Source: an uncultured Lachnospiraceae bacterium (lineage in GTDB: Bacteria > Bacillota > Clostridia > Lachnospirales > Lachnospiraceae). Taken from it: a DNA stretch of 64,000 bases. The position numbers and the translations under genes are program-made. Under the pieces are notes generated by a model, which saw only the letters and a program-made list of their open reading frames with translations, ran no database searches and was not told where the DNA came from. This document shows positions 9,213 through 17,505 of this stretch, piece after piece (position 1 is the stretch's first letter; each line of letters begins with the position of its first letter). The DNA lies in assembly GCA_947175035.1 (NCBI GenBank), contig CAMWLG010000003.1, forward strand, positions 1-64,000, in the 5' to 3' direction.

Positions 9213-10253
9213 ATGATGGATATCAAATTGAGTATCATTGTGCCGGTTTATAATATGGCAGCGGATGGAAAGCTGGAATACTGTTTGAATTCTTTGGTCA
9301 ATCAGACCTTGGAAGCTCCTTATGAGATTATTGCAGTGGATGATGCGTCTACGGATAATTCACTGGAGATTTTGCGGGAGTATGAAGGGAGATACCCAGA
9401 GATTATCAAAGTGATACACAATGAGCGCAACAGACGGCAGGGCGGCGCCAAGAACGAGGGACTGAGGGCGGCTGTGGGAGAGTGGATCGGTTTTATCGAC
9501 AGCGATGACTGGGTGACGAGGGATTATTATGAGAAGCTGATTGGGAAGGCGGAGGAGACCGGCGCTGACATGGTGGGTTGTGATTACAATCTGGTGCAGG
9601 AACACACCATGGAGGTGGGACGCGTTGTGCAGAACAATTCGGCGGAACAGACAGGGGTTTTGGACGAGGACAAACATCGACTGCTGTTGATGCGTCCGGG
9701 CAGCATGGTGATCAAGATTTATAAGCATGAGATTATCAAGGAGAACAGGCTCTCTTTCCCGGAGGGGATCTTCTATGAGGACAATTGTGCGGGGCCGCTG
9801 TGGTCTCTGTATTTTACTCATTTCGAGCGGGTGGAGGAGCCCATGTACTATTACTATCAGCACGATGTCTCCACGGTGCATACCATCACACAGGAGAGGT
9901 GTCTTGACCGTATGAAGGCGGCAGAGCTTCTGTATGGGGAGTGCAAGATGCGTGGCTTGTTGGATCGATACTACCCGGAGATCGAGTATCGTTTTTGCGA
10001 ACTCTATTATGTGAATACCTTGTTTTCTTATATGGCGGGAGTGAAGCATCCGAAGCTTTCCTTTGTGAAGGCACTGCGAAGAGGGGCGAAGGAGCATTTT
10101 CCAGACTTTCGTGCCAATGCGTATTATCAGAAGTATACGGGCGAGGAGGAGCAGGAGTTGATTGCCATGCAGGCAGGGTCAGATTTGAAGTTCTATTGGT
10201 ATTACAGGATGAAGCTTTGGGTGAGGAGGATGAAGGGGAGGAGGGCACGATGA
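9213..10253 (+). CDS. GT2-family glycosyltransferase
   Basis: A 346-residue GT-A enzyme. The N-terminus SIIVPVYN, the DDASTDNS turn and the metal-binding FIDSDDWV (DxD type) are typical of family 2. A C-terminal basic region (LWVRRMKGRR) probably lies against the membrane. It transfers a sugar from a nucleotide donor in the cytoplasm; donor unknown. Two consecutive ATG codons (9213 and 9216) both lie at suitable distance from AGGGTGAGAG. The stop overlaps the start of the next gene (ATGA). Confidence 0.85.
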   Translation: MMDIKLSIIVPVYNMAADGKLEYCLNSLVNQTLEAPYEIIAVDDASTDNSLEILREYEGRYPEIIKVIHNERNRRQGGAKNEGLRAAVGEWIGFIDSDDWVTRDYYEKLIGKAEETGADMVGCDYNLVQEHTMEVGRVVQNNSAEQTGVLDEDKHRLLLMRPGSMVIKIYKHEIIKENRLSFPEGIFYEDNCAGPLWSLYFTHFERVEEPMYYYYQHDVSTVHTITQERCLDRMKAAELLYGECKMRGLLDRYYPEIEYRFCELYYVNTLFSYMAGVKHPKLSFVKALRRGAKEHFPDFRANAYYQKYTGEEEQELIAMQAGSDLKFYWYYRMKLWVRRMKGRRAR

Positions 10254-11050
10254 ACTATCCGATTTTACTTGTGCACGGGATGGGGTTTCGAGACGATGGC
10301 AGGGTTGGCTATTGGGGCAGGATTCCTAAGGCGTTGGAGGATGCCGGCTACAAGGTATGCTATGGGCGACAGGACAGTAGTGCCTCCATAGAGGTGAACG
10401 CGAGACAGCTTGCGGATAGTCTCGAGGAGATATTAGAGTCCATGAACGTGGATAAAGTCAATATTATCGCGCATTCCAAGGGCGGTCTGGAGGCAAGGTA
10501 CTTGGCTTCCACTTTGGGATATGGCGACAGAATTGTTTCTATCAGTACGCTTTCCACACCGCATAACGGTTCTAAGACAGTGGATCGGCTGATGAGATTT
10601 CCAGATGGTTTGATCCGGGTGGGCTGCAAGGCGGCGGACTGGTGGTTCCGGCTGTTGGGGGATAAGAATCCCGATACATACAAGGCGATCAATGCATTTA
10701 AAACAGAAAGCGCGGAAAGGTTCAATCGGGAGAATCCTGATGTGGAAGGAATTTATTATCAGAGTTATGCCTTTGTCATGAAGCATGTGTGGTCTGATAT
10801 GCTGATGTGGTTTCCGTCTTTGGTGGTGCATCATTATGAGGGGGAAAACGATGGACTGCTGACCCCTGATAACGCAAGGTGGGGGGAGTTTGGAGGGATT
10901 GTCAGAGGCAATACCAATCGAGGGATTTCCCATTGCGATGAGGTGGATATGCGGCGTAGGCCCTTGAGTAACAAGGAAGGAGAGGGAATCAAGGATATCA
11001 CGGAGCTGTATGTGCGGATAGCGAGAGGGCTCGAGGAGAAGGGATTTTGA
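10250..11050 (+). CDS. Alpha/beta-hydrolase, lipase-like
   Basis: A 266-residue protein. It begins with the oxyanion-hole motif LVHGMGF and has a nucleophile elbow AHSKGG (about residues 75-80), as in triacylglycerol lipase/PGAP1-type hydrolases. Candidate catalytic Asp (ENDGLL) and His (GISHCDEVD) follow in the expected order. The ATG at 10250 overlaps the previous stop (ATGA) and gives a protein starting one strand before the HG motif. A longer in-frame reading upstream is just the GT2 gene in another frame. No signal peptide, so it probably acts inside the cell. Last member of the operon; a role in deacylating a lipid or glycan intermediate is speculative. Confidence 0.8.
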   Translation: MNYPILLVHGMGFRDDGRVGYWGRIPKALEDAGYKVCYGRQDSSASIEVNARQLADSLEEILESMNVDKVNIIAHSKGGLEARYLASTLGYGDRIVSISTLSTPHNGSKTVDRLMRFPDGLIRVGCKAADWWFRLLGDKNPDTYKAINAFKTESAERFNRENPDVEGIYYQSYAFVMKHVWSDMLMWFPSLVVHHYEGENDGLLTPDNARWGEFGGIVRGNTNRGISHCDEVDMRRRPLSNKEGEGIKDITELYVRIARGLEEKGF

Positions 11051-11086
11051 CAAGGATCATAGGATAAAGGTACGAGGTGTTTGAAC

Positions 11087-11803
11087 ATGAAGGGTTTGGG
11101 TACAATTATCAATGTCATTTGCATTTTGTTAGGCGGCACGGCAGGGTGTCTTGCAGGGAACCGGTTGAAGGACAACATTCGGGAGACCCTGATGACCGTG
11201 AACGGTATAGGGGTGGTTGTCATTGGCATCAGCGGCGCTTTGGCGCAAATGCTGTCTGTCACGGATGGCAGGTTGACTTCCCAGGGGACGATCATGATGG
11301 TGGTGAGCCTGGCGGTGGGCGCCGTTTTCGGGGAATTGCTGCAGATTGAGCGGCAGGTTGCCCGTTTTGGCGAGTGGCTGAAGGCAAAGAGCCATAGTGA
11401 CGGGGACAATACTTTTGTAAGCGGATTCGTCTCCACCTCCTGTACGGTTTGTATCGGTGCCATGGCGGTGATCGGCGCAGTGCAGGACGGAATCAGCGGG
11501 GATTTTTCGATATTGGCTGCCAAGGGAATCTTGGACGCTATCATTGTCTGCATCATGGCGGCTTCCCAGGGAAAGGGCTGCGTCTTTTCGGCAATTCCCG
11601 TTGGAATCGTACAGGGGGCTATCACGCTGCTTGCGGTGTTTGTCGGTGATTTTTTCCCGGAGGCGGCGTTGGGGAATCTGTCCCTGGTTGGCTCGGTGCT
11701 GATTCTTTGTGTGGGACTCAATTTGGTTCGGGACAAACAGATTCGCGTCGCAAATGCTTTGCCGGCAATTGTGGTGGCGATGGTGTGGGGGATTTTTGAA
11801 TGA
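11087..11803 (+). CDS. DUF554-family membrane protein
   Basis: A 238-residue protein with about seven hydrophobic segments. The opening (GLGTIINVICILLGGTAGC), the central TSCTVCIGAMAVIGAVQDG and the end VGLNLVRDKQIRVANALPA are the family signature of DUF554 (YdfK-like), of unknown function. The ATG at 11087 fits GAGGTG at 11074-11079; the TTG at 11081 is too close to that site. It follows the lipase-like gene by 36 nt and may be read from the same transcript, though it has no visible link with glycan synthesis. Confidence 0.85.
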   Translation: MKGLGTIINVICILLGGTAGCLAGNRLKDNIRETLMTVNGIGVVVIGISGALAQMLSVTDGRLTSQGTIMMVVSLAVGAVFGELLQIERQVARFGEWLKAKSHSDGDNTFVSGFVSTSCTVCIGAMAVIGAVQDGISGDFSILAAKGILDAIIVCIMAASQGKGCVFSAIPVGIVQGAITLLAVFVGDFFPEAALGNLSLVGSVLILCVGLNLVRDKQIRVANALPAIVVAMVWGIFE

Positions 11804-11818
11804 AGGGCATCCGCAACC

Positions 11819-11958
11819 GGATGGCATAGGTATATGTTCTAGCCGCGACACGCTTTCGCTCCGTGAAAAACGTAGCGGACACATAGCGCACCAAAGTACG
11901 GTGCGCAAGTGCCGACGTTTTTCAAGGGTCGCTTGTAGAACATTTACCTATGCCATCC
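11819..11958. repeat. 140-bp imperfect inverted repeat with nested hairpin
   Basis: The outer arms 11819-11841 and 11936-11958 match at 22 of 23 positions when one is reversed and complemented. Inside is a perfect 7-bp hairpin GCGCACC/GGTGCGC (11886-11906), and the segments GAAAAACGT near 11865 and ACGTTTTTC near 11924 also pair. The gap 11804-12100 otherwise holds only a promoter. It resembles a small palindromic (MITE/REP-like) element or a long structured 3' end. Confidence 0.55.
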
Positions 11959-11997
11959 TGTTACTATACCCATTCATCAGCGTGACTTGATGCAAGG

Positions 11998-12009
11998 CTG
12001 AACTGTTAC
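11998..12009. repeat. Single arm of the dispersed repeat family
   Basis: An exact CTGAACTGTTAC, the reverse complement of the arm at 1584-1595. No partner arm is seen within 100 nt. Confidence 0.4.
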
Positions 12010-12052
12010 ATATCTTTTCTCCGTGCCGTGAGTTTTTGTGGCAGAATTAATG

Positions 12053-12067
12053 TGATTGTGGTAGAAT
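12053..12067 (+). promoter_or_regulatory. Extended -10 promoter of the NERD gene
   Basis: TGTGGTAGAAT ending at 12067 matches the extended -10 pattern seen at many other genes in the window. The -35 region is weak. The start codon is 34 nt downstream, behind AAAGGAGAAA. Confidence 0.45.
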
Positions 12068-12100
12068 GAGTTAGCAAGTAATGCAAAGGAGAAATCTAGG

Positions 12101-13072
12101 ATGAACGAAATTGGTACCTTGACCATGGGTGTTGTACTGGTTATCGGTCTGATCGCCCTGATTTTTTCGAAGCTAGTTCCACAAAAGAAGGACAAGTGGG
12201 TTGATACACAGGAATTTGAGCAATGGAAACAGAAAATCAGCAGAGATTGTAATACACAAAATCTTCAGGAATTCCAAGATTTTTTGCGAAGATACGGCGG
12301 CGGGTATGTCAGAAGGCAGCACGGGGAAATCGTGCGGCAGGAATTTCTTGGTCGGGAAAAGGGGGATTTAAAAGGCATCTTTTATCAGCTTGTAGTGCCA
12401 TCCAAACAAATCTCCATTGCACATAAGGAGCAGTTTCGCTCGCTTTTAATGGAAATAGGCGTCACAAATGTTGATCAGCGCCCGCAATACGAGGCTCGTG
12501 ACGGTAAACTGAACAACAAGGCTCAGGATATAGAGGAAAGGAATCGCAAGCAGTCAGGGAATCGGGGAGAGAAAATTGTCCGCGATAATTTGGAAATCCT
12601 AAAGAAGGAAAACTATTTTATTGTCAGTGGAGTTGTGCTGCAATATGAGGGGGAAACAAAGGAATTTGATCACATTGTAATTGGAGAAAACGGTGTTTTC
12701 ATCTTGGAGACCAAAGCATTTGGATTGTCGGAGGATGTTCTTAAGGATAGCCATGCCCAGCTGTTGATAGAAGGCCAGGATGAGTGGACGCTGAAAAAGA
12801 ACGGTCAGTCGCGTATATTGCAGAGTCCCACGGAGCAGGTTCTGGCGCAGCGCGAATTTATGGAGCGTTTTGTGGAGGAGTTTATGACAGATGTCAACAA
12901 CGTGCTTATTCTCGCCAATCCTGACTTAAAATTAGAAAAAAGAATCAATCTGGATTATGAAGTGGTTCAGGTGCAGAACCTGTGTCAGTATATTCGGCAC
13001 ACAGAGGGAAACCTTGCCTATAATGACAGACTGGCTTTGGTTTCAAAAATAAATGAGCATCGACAGAACTAG
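12101..13072 (+). CDS. Membrane-anchored NERD-domain protein
   Basis: A 323-residue protein with one N-terminal transmembrane helix (about residues 8-27) and a cytoplasmic body. The NERD (nuclease-related) domain spans about residues 155-270: GNRGEKIVRDNL, then FDHIVIGENGVFILETKA, where the Asp and the Glu-x-Lys correspond to the nuclease-like core. The function of NERD proteins is mostly unknown; DNA or RNA handling is proposed from the fold. A clear Shine-Dalgarno (AAGGAG) supports the start. Single-gene unit between two glycan operons, with its own promoter. Confidence 0.8.
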   Translation: MNEIGTLTMGVVLVIGLIALIFSKLVPQKKDKWVDTQEFEQWKQKISRDCNTQNLQEFQDFLRRYGGGYVRRQHGEIVRQEFLGREKGDLKGIFYQLVVPSKQISIAHKEQFRSLLMEIGVTNVDQRPQYEARDGKLNNKAQDIEERNRKQSGNRGEKIVRDNLEILKKENYFIVSGVVLQYEGETKEFDHIVIGENGVFILETKAFGLSEDVLKDSHAQLLIEGQDEWTLKKNGQSRILQSPTEQVLAQREFMERFVEEFMTDVNNVLILANPDLKLEKRINLDYEVVQVQNLCQYIRHTEGNLAYNDRLALVSKINEHRQN

Positions 13073-13091
13073 CAGAAGTCTACAGAAATGA

Positions 13092-13120
13092 TGGACACTT
13101 TTAGGATACTGGTTTAAAAT
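13092..13120 (+). promoter_or_regulatory. Promoter of the pseudaminic acid operon
   Basis: TGGACA (13092-13097), 17-nt spacer, TAAAAT (13115-13120). It lies 28 nt upstream of the pseF start. Confidence 0.55.
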
Positions 13121-13148
13121 AGAATGGAAAAGCTTATGGAGGCGTGTT

Positions 13149-13856
13149 ATGGAAAAAAGAATTGCAATCATCACGGCGCGGGGCGGCAGCAAGCGGATTC
13201 CCCGGAAGAATATCAAGAAGTTTTGCGGCAAGCCGATTCTGGGGTATTCCATACAAGCGGCGTTGGAGGCGGCAATCTTTGACACGGTGATGGTTTCCAC
13301 GGATGACGAGGAGATTGCGGCGATTGCGAGGGGATGCGGCGCGGAGGTGCCTTTCTTTAGAAGCGAGGCGACGGCGAACGATTTTGCCACCACCAATGAC
13401 GTCCTGTTGGAGGTGCTGGCGGAGTACGAGAAGCGGGGGGAACATTTTGACACAGCGGTGTGCATTTATCCCACAGCCCCCTTTGTGACGGCGGATAAGA
13501 TCAGGAACGCCGTGGAGGATCTGGAAGGGAGTGACGCGGACACTCTGATTCCGGTGGTAGCTTTCTCTTATCCTCCCCAGCGGGCAATGATCATGAAAGA
13601 GGGCAGGCTTGTGTTTGAGTACCCCGAGTATTTGGACAGCCGTTCTCAGGATTTGACGCCCCATTATCATGACGTAGGTCAGTTCTATGCATTTAAGACA
13701 GAGGCTTTCAGGCAAAACAGGAAGCTGATGGTGGGAAATATTCTGCCCTTGGTGATGTCTGAGTTGGAGATACAGGATATCGACAGCGAGACGGACTGGG
13801 AGCTTGCGGAGATGAAATACCGACTGATGCAAAGCAAAGAGACGGAGATTGACTGA
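13149..13856 (+). CDS. pseF: Pseudaminic acid cytidylyltransferase (PseF)
   Basis: A 235-residue nucleotidyltransferase of the CMP-sialic acid synthetase family. The N-terminal TARGGSKRIPRKNIK is the CTP-binding signature; VSTDDEEI and IYPTAPF follow as in the family, with DIDSETDW near the end. It activates pseudaminic acid with CTP to CMP-Pse. The PseF reading rather than NeuA comes from the short length and the neighbours PseH, PseI and PseG. GGAGG lies 8 nt upstream of the ATG. First gene of the operon. Confidence 0.85.
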   Translation: MEKRIAIITARGGSKRIPRKNIKKFCGKPILGYSIQAALEAAIFDTVMVSTDDEEIAAIARGCGAEVPFFRSEATANDFATTNDVLLEVLAEYEKRGEHFDTAVCIYPTAPFVTADKIRNAVEDLEGSDADTLIPVVAFSYPPQRAMIMKEGRLVFEYPEYLDSRSQDLTPHYHDVGQFYAFKTEAFRQNRKLMVGNILPLVMSELEIQDIDSETDWELAEMKYRLMQSKETEID

Positions 13857-13889
13857 CGAAAAATCATGGAGACCGGATGGGAGAATTGC

Positions 13890-15551
13890 ATGGGTGAACA
13901 AGGCACGGGCAGGCGGATTGCGCTGCTCTCGAATGTGAATATGAATGCCGTGATCCGCACGCTGCAGAAGGACGCTGAAGTCTATGAGGCGGAAGGATAC
14001 GGAAACGAGTTGGGGATTCTCATGAACCCGGCATCCTCCTATCATGTCTTTGCGTCGGAGATTACGTTTCTTGTAATTGACTTGATGGAGCTTTTGGAAC
14101 ATGAGCTGGATGAGGAGTCTGCCAAGGTGCGTGTGGAGGACTGGTTTGCCGGCTTTGAGAATGCCATGACCCCGGACGGGATTTATTATATCAGTGACGT
14201 CTATCTGTGGGGATTGGAGGCGGAGACGGCGGATGCCTTGGTGAGCCGCACCCGGTTGGAAGGAATCTGGGAGAGTGAACTTCGTGAGCTTTGCAGGCAT
14301 CATGCCAATGTGCGGATTTTGCCATATCATCATATGGTAGCGTGCTTGGGGGAGGAAAATGCTTTTTCCCCGAAAATGTGGTATATGGGGCGCATCCTTC
14401 TAAGCGGTGAGGCGGGAAAAAGGCTGGCAGCCCTCATATTGCAAAAGGTGATATTGGAGAGCAGGACACCAAAGAAGGTGTTGGCGCTGGATTTGGACAA
14501 TACGCTCTGGGGCGGTCTGGCGGGGGAGCATGAGCATACGCCAATCGTGCTTTCGGAGGAGCATACAGGGCTGGCTTACAAGAATCTGCAGCGTGTGATA
14601 TTGCAGATGCAGCGGCAGGGAGTGCTGCTTGTCATCATCTCCAAGAATAATGCGGAGGATGCGGAAAAAATTTTGCAGGGGCACCCGCATATGGTGCTTC
14701 GTGCAGAGCATTTTGCGGCAAAGCGGATCAATTGGAACGCCAAGAACGAGAATTTGGAGGAGATTGCAAAGGAGTTGAATCTGGGTCTGGATTCCTTTGT
14801 ATTCTGGGACGATAATCCGCAGGAGCGGTTGTTGGTGCAGGAGACTCTTCCCATGGTGACAGTGCCGGAGTTTCCGGACAAGCCGGAGGAATTGGCTTCC
14901 GCCATGACAAAGATTTATGGCGAGTATTTTCAAAAGGCGGTGCTTACGGCGGAGGATTTGGACAAGACAAAGCAATATGCGGACAATGAAGCCCGGGGCA
15001 GATTACAGCGGAGCGTGGGGAGCTTCGAGGATTATTTGGAGAAGCTGCAAATTGTCATTACCAGAGTGGATGCAGCGGAGCATTTGAATCGCTTGGCGGA
15101 CATGCTGAATAAGACGAACCAGTTCAACCTGACCACCAGACGGCACGATCTCAGCGAGGTGCAGTCCATGGTGCAGGATCGGGGGAAGCGGGTGTTTCTG
15201 TATCGTGTGGAGGACTGTTTCGGGGATAACGGCGTGGTGGCGGCGGCGATTGTGGATGTGACAGGGGAGATTCCCGTCATCGAGGAGTTTGTCATGAGCT
15301 GTCGCGTCATGGGCAAGAATATCGAGCAGGGCATTGTCAGTGACGTGGAGGAGTCCTTGCGGCAGGAAGGTTTTGGGCGTGTCAGGGGAATCTATATTTC
15401 CACGGCGAAGAATAAGCCCGTGGCGGATTTGTACAGGCAGCTTGGCTACCGGGAGGTGGCGGGGCAGGCGGACTTCGGGGCAATGGGCAAGGTGTATGAG
15501 ATTTCCTTGGATAAAGTTCCGACCAGAGGGTTTCAAGGAGTCATCCGATAG
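13890..15551 (+). CDS. FkbH-like HAD-IIIC protein (putative acyl-ACP-forming enzyme)
   Basis: A 553-residue protein with three parts: an N-terminal region (about 1-190), a HAD phosphatase-type domain with LDLDNTLWGG (from about residue 200; the first Asp is the nucleophile position) and ISKNN, and a C-terminal GNAT-like region (about 365-545). This is the FkbH architecture. Characterised FkbH-type enzymes take 1,3-bisphosphoglycerate and load a glyceryl group onto a stand-alone carrier protein; an ACP gene follows 29 nt downstream. The start at 13890 is preferred because GGGAG lies 6 nt before it; an in-frame ATG at 13866 has no such site. Its place between PseF and PseH suggests it makes an acyl group for the nonulosonic acid. 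Confidence 0.8.
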   Translation: MGEQGTGRRIALLSNVNMNAVIRTLQKDAEVYEAEGYGNELGILMNPASSYHVFASEITFLVIDLMELLEHELDEESAKVRVEDWFAGFENAMTPDGIYYISDVYLWGLEAETADALVSRTRLEGIWESELRELCRHHANVRILPYHHMVACLGEENAFSPKMWYMGRILLSGEAGKRLAALILQKVILESRTPKKVLALDLDNTLWGGLAGEHEHTPIVLSEEHTGLAYKNLQRVILQMQRQGVLLVIISKNNAEDAEKILQGHPHMVLRAEHFAAKRINWNAKNENLEEIAKELNLGLDSFVFWDDNPQERLLVQETLPMVTVPEFPDKPEELASAMTKIYGEYFQKAVLTAEDLDKTKQYADNEARGRLQRSVGSFEDYLEKLQIVITRVDAAEHLNRLADMLNKTNQFNLTTRRHDLSEVQSMVQDRGKRVFLYRVEDCFGDNGVVAAAIVDVTGEIPVIEEFVMSCRVMGKNIEQGIVSDVEESLRQEGFGRVRGIYISTAKNKPVADLYRQLGYREVAGQADFGAMGKVYEISLDKVPTRGFQGVIR

Positions 15552-15580
15552 GAAGCGGAAAAGGAAAGGTGAAGGAAGAG

Positions 15581-15817
15581 ATGGCAAACATAGAATTACA
15601 GGAGAAGATTATAGCGCTGATCGAGGAGAACTTAAAGCTCCCCGCGGGAACCATTACCCCTGACACACAGATTGCGGATGTGGAGGAATGGGGTTCTCTG
15701 GAGCATGTGATGATCATCGGTGAGTTGGAGCAGCGGCTCGGGGTGTCGATTCCTCTGGATGACGCCTTCGAGCTTACGAGTATGGAGGAGCTTCTTGAGA
15801 AGGCGGGTTGTCTATGA
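15581..15817 (+). CDS. Acyl carrier protein
   Basis: A 78-residue acidic, helical protein. The phosphopantetheine attachment serine is Ser39 in EEWGSLEHVM; the residue before it is Gly rather than the usual Asp, as often seen in carrier proteins paired with FkbH-type enzymes. A GTG start at 15569 would add four residues; the ATG at 15581 follows AGGAAGAG and is preferred. Its last codons overlap the PseH-like gene (ATGA), so the two are translationally coupled. No fatty acid synthesis genes are nearby, so it is a dedicated carrier, probably for the FkbH-like product. Confidence 0.85.
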   Translation: MANIELQEKIIALIEENLKLPAGTITPDTQIADVEEWGSLEHVMIIGELEQRLGVSIPLDDAFELTSMEELLEKAGCL

Positions 15818-16359
15818 GTGTGACATTGCGTGACATCCAAGAGACGGATTTGGAAAATATCATGAATTGGCGCATGGCGGAGGACATCACCCGTTATATG
15901 AACACCAATCCCAAGCTTACCATGGAGGGGCAGCGTAAGTGGCTGGCTTCCATACGGCAGAATCCGGACGTGCGGTATTGGATGATAGAGGTGGACGGGG
16001 AGAGCGCCGGGGTGATCAATCTCACGGGCCTCGAGAAGCCTGACGGGAATCTGGGCTGGGCATATTACATGGGAGTGCAGCGACTTCGCGGCATCAAGAC
16101 TGCCCTCGCGTTGGAGATGAGTATGTATGACTATGCCTTGCTTACATTGGGTAAAAACGCGGTTTATAGTGATGTGTTTGCCTTGAATGCAGGCGTGATC
16201 CAGCTTCACAAGCTCTGTGGCTGTGAGGTGGTGGAGGAGCGTAAGAGCGCAGTGTGCAAGGAGGGCGTGTACTATGACGTGGTCTATATGCGCATGACGG
16301 CGGAGCGTTGGGTCAAGCTACGGCAGGAAAAGAAATATGAGAAGATTGTGTTCGGGTAG
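15814..16359 (+). CDS. pseH: PseH-like GNAT N-acyltransferase
   Basis: A 181-residue GNAT protein: NWRMAEDITRYM near the start, a central substrate strand YYMGVQRLRGIKTALALE where the P-loop for the pantetheine donor is expected, and FALNAGVIQLHKLCGCE, typical of amino-sugar N-acetyltransferases. In the known pathway PseH acetylates the C4 amino group of the UDP-altrosamine intermediate using acetyl-CoA. Overlap with the ACP gene raises the possibility that the donor here is an acyl-ACP instead. The ATG at 15814 overlaps the ACP stop. Confidence 0.8.
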   Translation: MSVTLRDIQETDLENIMNWRMAEDITRYMNTNPKLTMEGQRKWLASIRQNPDVRYWMIEVDGESAGVINLTGLEKPDGNLGWAYYMGVQRLRGIKTALALEMSMYDYALLTLGKNAVYSDVFALNAGVIQLHKLCGCEVVEERKSAVCKEGVYYDVVYMRMTAERWVKLRQEKKYEKIVFG

Positions 16360-16437
16360 CGGCCGATTACAACAGAGCGTTGGCAGAGTTTCGGCGGTGT
16401 GAACAATATGCCACATATACGGCAGAAATGAGGAAGT

Positions 16438-17499
16438 ATGAACAAAGAGATTAGAATTGGGAGCCATATCATCAGTGAACAGTCTCCCACCTTTATCGTG
16501 GCGGAGATGTCCGCCAATCATCTGATGGATTATGACCGGGCGGTGGCAATCCTACAGGCGGCGAAGGACGCTGGGGCGGACGCCATCAAGATTCAGACTT
16601 ATACGGCGGATACAATCACGCTGGATTGTGATGATCCTTGCTTTCAGATTACTCAGGGAACCATCTGGGACGGAACCACATTGCATAAGCTGTACCAGAC
16701 GGCGTACACCCCTTGGGAATGGCAGCCAAAGCTTCAGGAGGAGGCGCGCAGGCTGGGGTTGGAATTTTTCTCTTCCCCCTTTGATTTTACATCGATTGAT
16801 TTTCTGGAAGAGTTAAATGTGCCTGCCTATAAGGTGGCAAGCTTTGAGATCAATGATATTCCTTTTATCAGAAAGATTGCCAGGCTGGGCAAGCCGGTCA
16901 TCTTTGCCACGGGGATTGCCAGGCTGGCGGATATTGACTTGGCGGTGAGAACCTGTAAGGAGGAGGGGAACGAAGATGTGATCCTCTTGAAATGTACGTC
17001 CTCTTATCCCGCGCCTTATGAGGATATTAATTTGAAAACGATTCCCTCCATGGCGCAGACCTTTGACTGTATCGCGGGGCTTTCCGATCACAGTATGGGA
17101 CACGCGGTGGCGGACGCGGCGGTGGCTCTGGGGGCAAAGGTGGTGGAGAAGCATCTGACATTGTCCCGGGCGGACGGCGGTGCAGACGCGGCATTTTCCA
17201 TGGAGCCTGCGGAGTTTCGGATCATGGTGGAGGATATTCGCAAGATTGAGAAGGCCTTGGGCAGTGTCACTTACGATCTGACAGAGAAGCAGACCAGGGA
17301 GAGGGAGCATTCCCGTTCTCTTTTCGTGGCGGAGGATATGAAGGCGGGGGATGTGTTTACACCGCAAAACTTACGCTCCGTGCGCCCTGCCTGTGGATTG
17401 CCGACGATGTATTATGAGGAGCTCTTGGGGAAGCGAATTAAGCGGGATGCCAAGCTTGGCACGCCCATGAGTTGGGAATTGGTGGATTTCGGGGAGTAG
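16438..17499 (+). CDS. pseI: Pseudaminic acid synthase (PseI)
   Basis: A 353-residue member of the NeuB family: FIVAEMSANH, KIQTYTADTIT and FSSPFDFTS in the TIM barrel, then an antifreeze-like/SAF domain (about residues 290-350). It condenses phosphoenolpyruvate with 6-deoxy-AltdiNAc to make pseudaminic acid. The KIQTYTADTIT form favours PseI over NeuB. AGGAAGT lies just upstream of the ATG. A 78-nt gap separates it from pseH; no promoter is obvious in that gap. Confidence 0.88.
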   Translation: MNKEIRIGSHIISEQSPTFIVAEMSANHLMDYDRAVAILQAAKDAGADAIKIQTYTADTITLDCDDPCFQITQGTIWDGTTLHKLYQTAYTPWEWQPKLQEEARRLGLEFFSSPFDFTSIDFLEELNVPAYKVASFEINDIPFIRKIARLGKPVIFATGIARLADIDLAVRTCKEEGNEDVILLKCTSSYPAPYEDINLKTIPSMAQTFDCIAGLSDHSMGHAVADAAVALGAKVVEKHLTLSRADGGADAAFSMEPAEFRIMVEDIRKIEKALGSVTYDLTEKQTREREHSRSLFVAEDMKAGDVFTPQNLRSVRPACGLPTMYYEELLGKRIKRDAKLGTPMSWELVDFGE

Positions 17500-17505
17500 G
17501 AAGAG

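Noticed and set aside
9941-10249. Upstream in-frame extension of the lipase-like protein
   Set aside because: It lies within the GT2 gene in another frame, has no ribosome binding site, and the hydrolase fold begins right after the ATG at 10250.
11886-11906. Rho-independent terminator of the DUF554 gene
   Set aside because: The hairpin is not followed by a T-run and is nested in a larger inverted repeat.
13149-17499. Neuraminic (sialic) or legionaminic acid pathway
   Set aside because: PseB and PseC with the inverting dehydratase pattern, PseG and PseH, and the PseI-type motif fit pseudaminic acid; no NeuC-type epimerase or Leg-type genes are seen.
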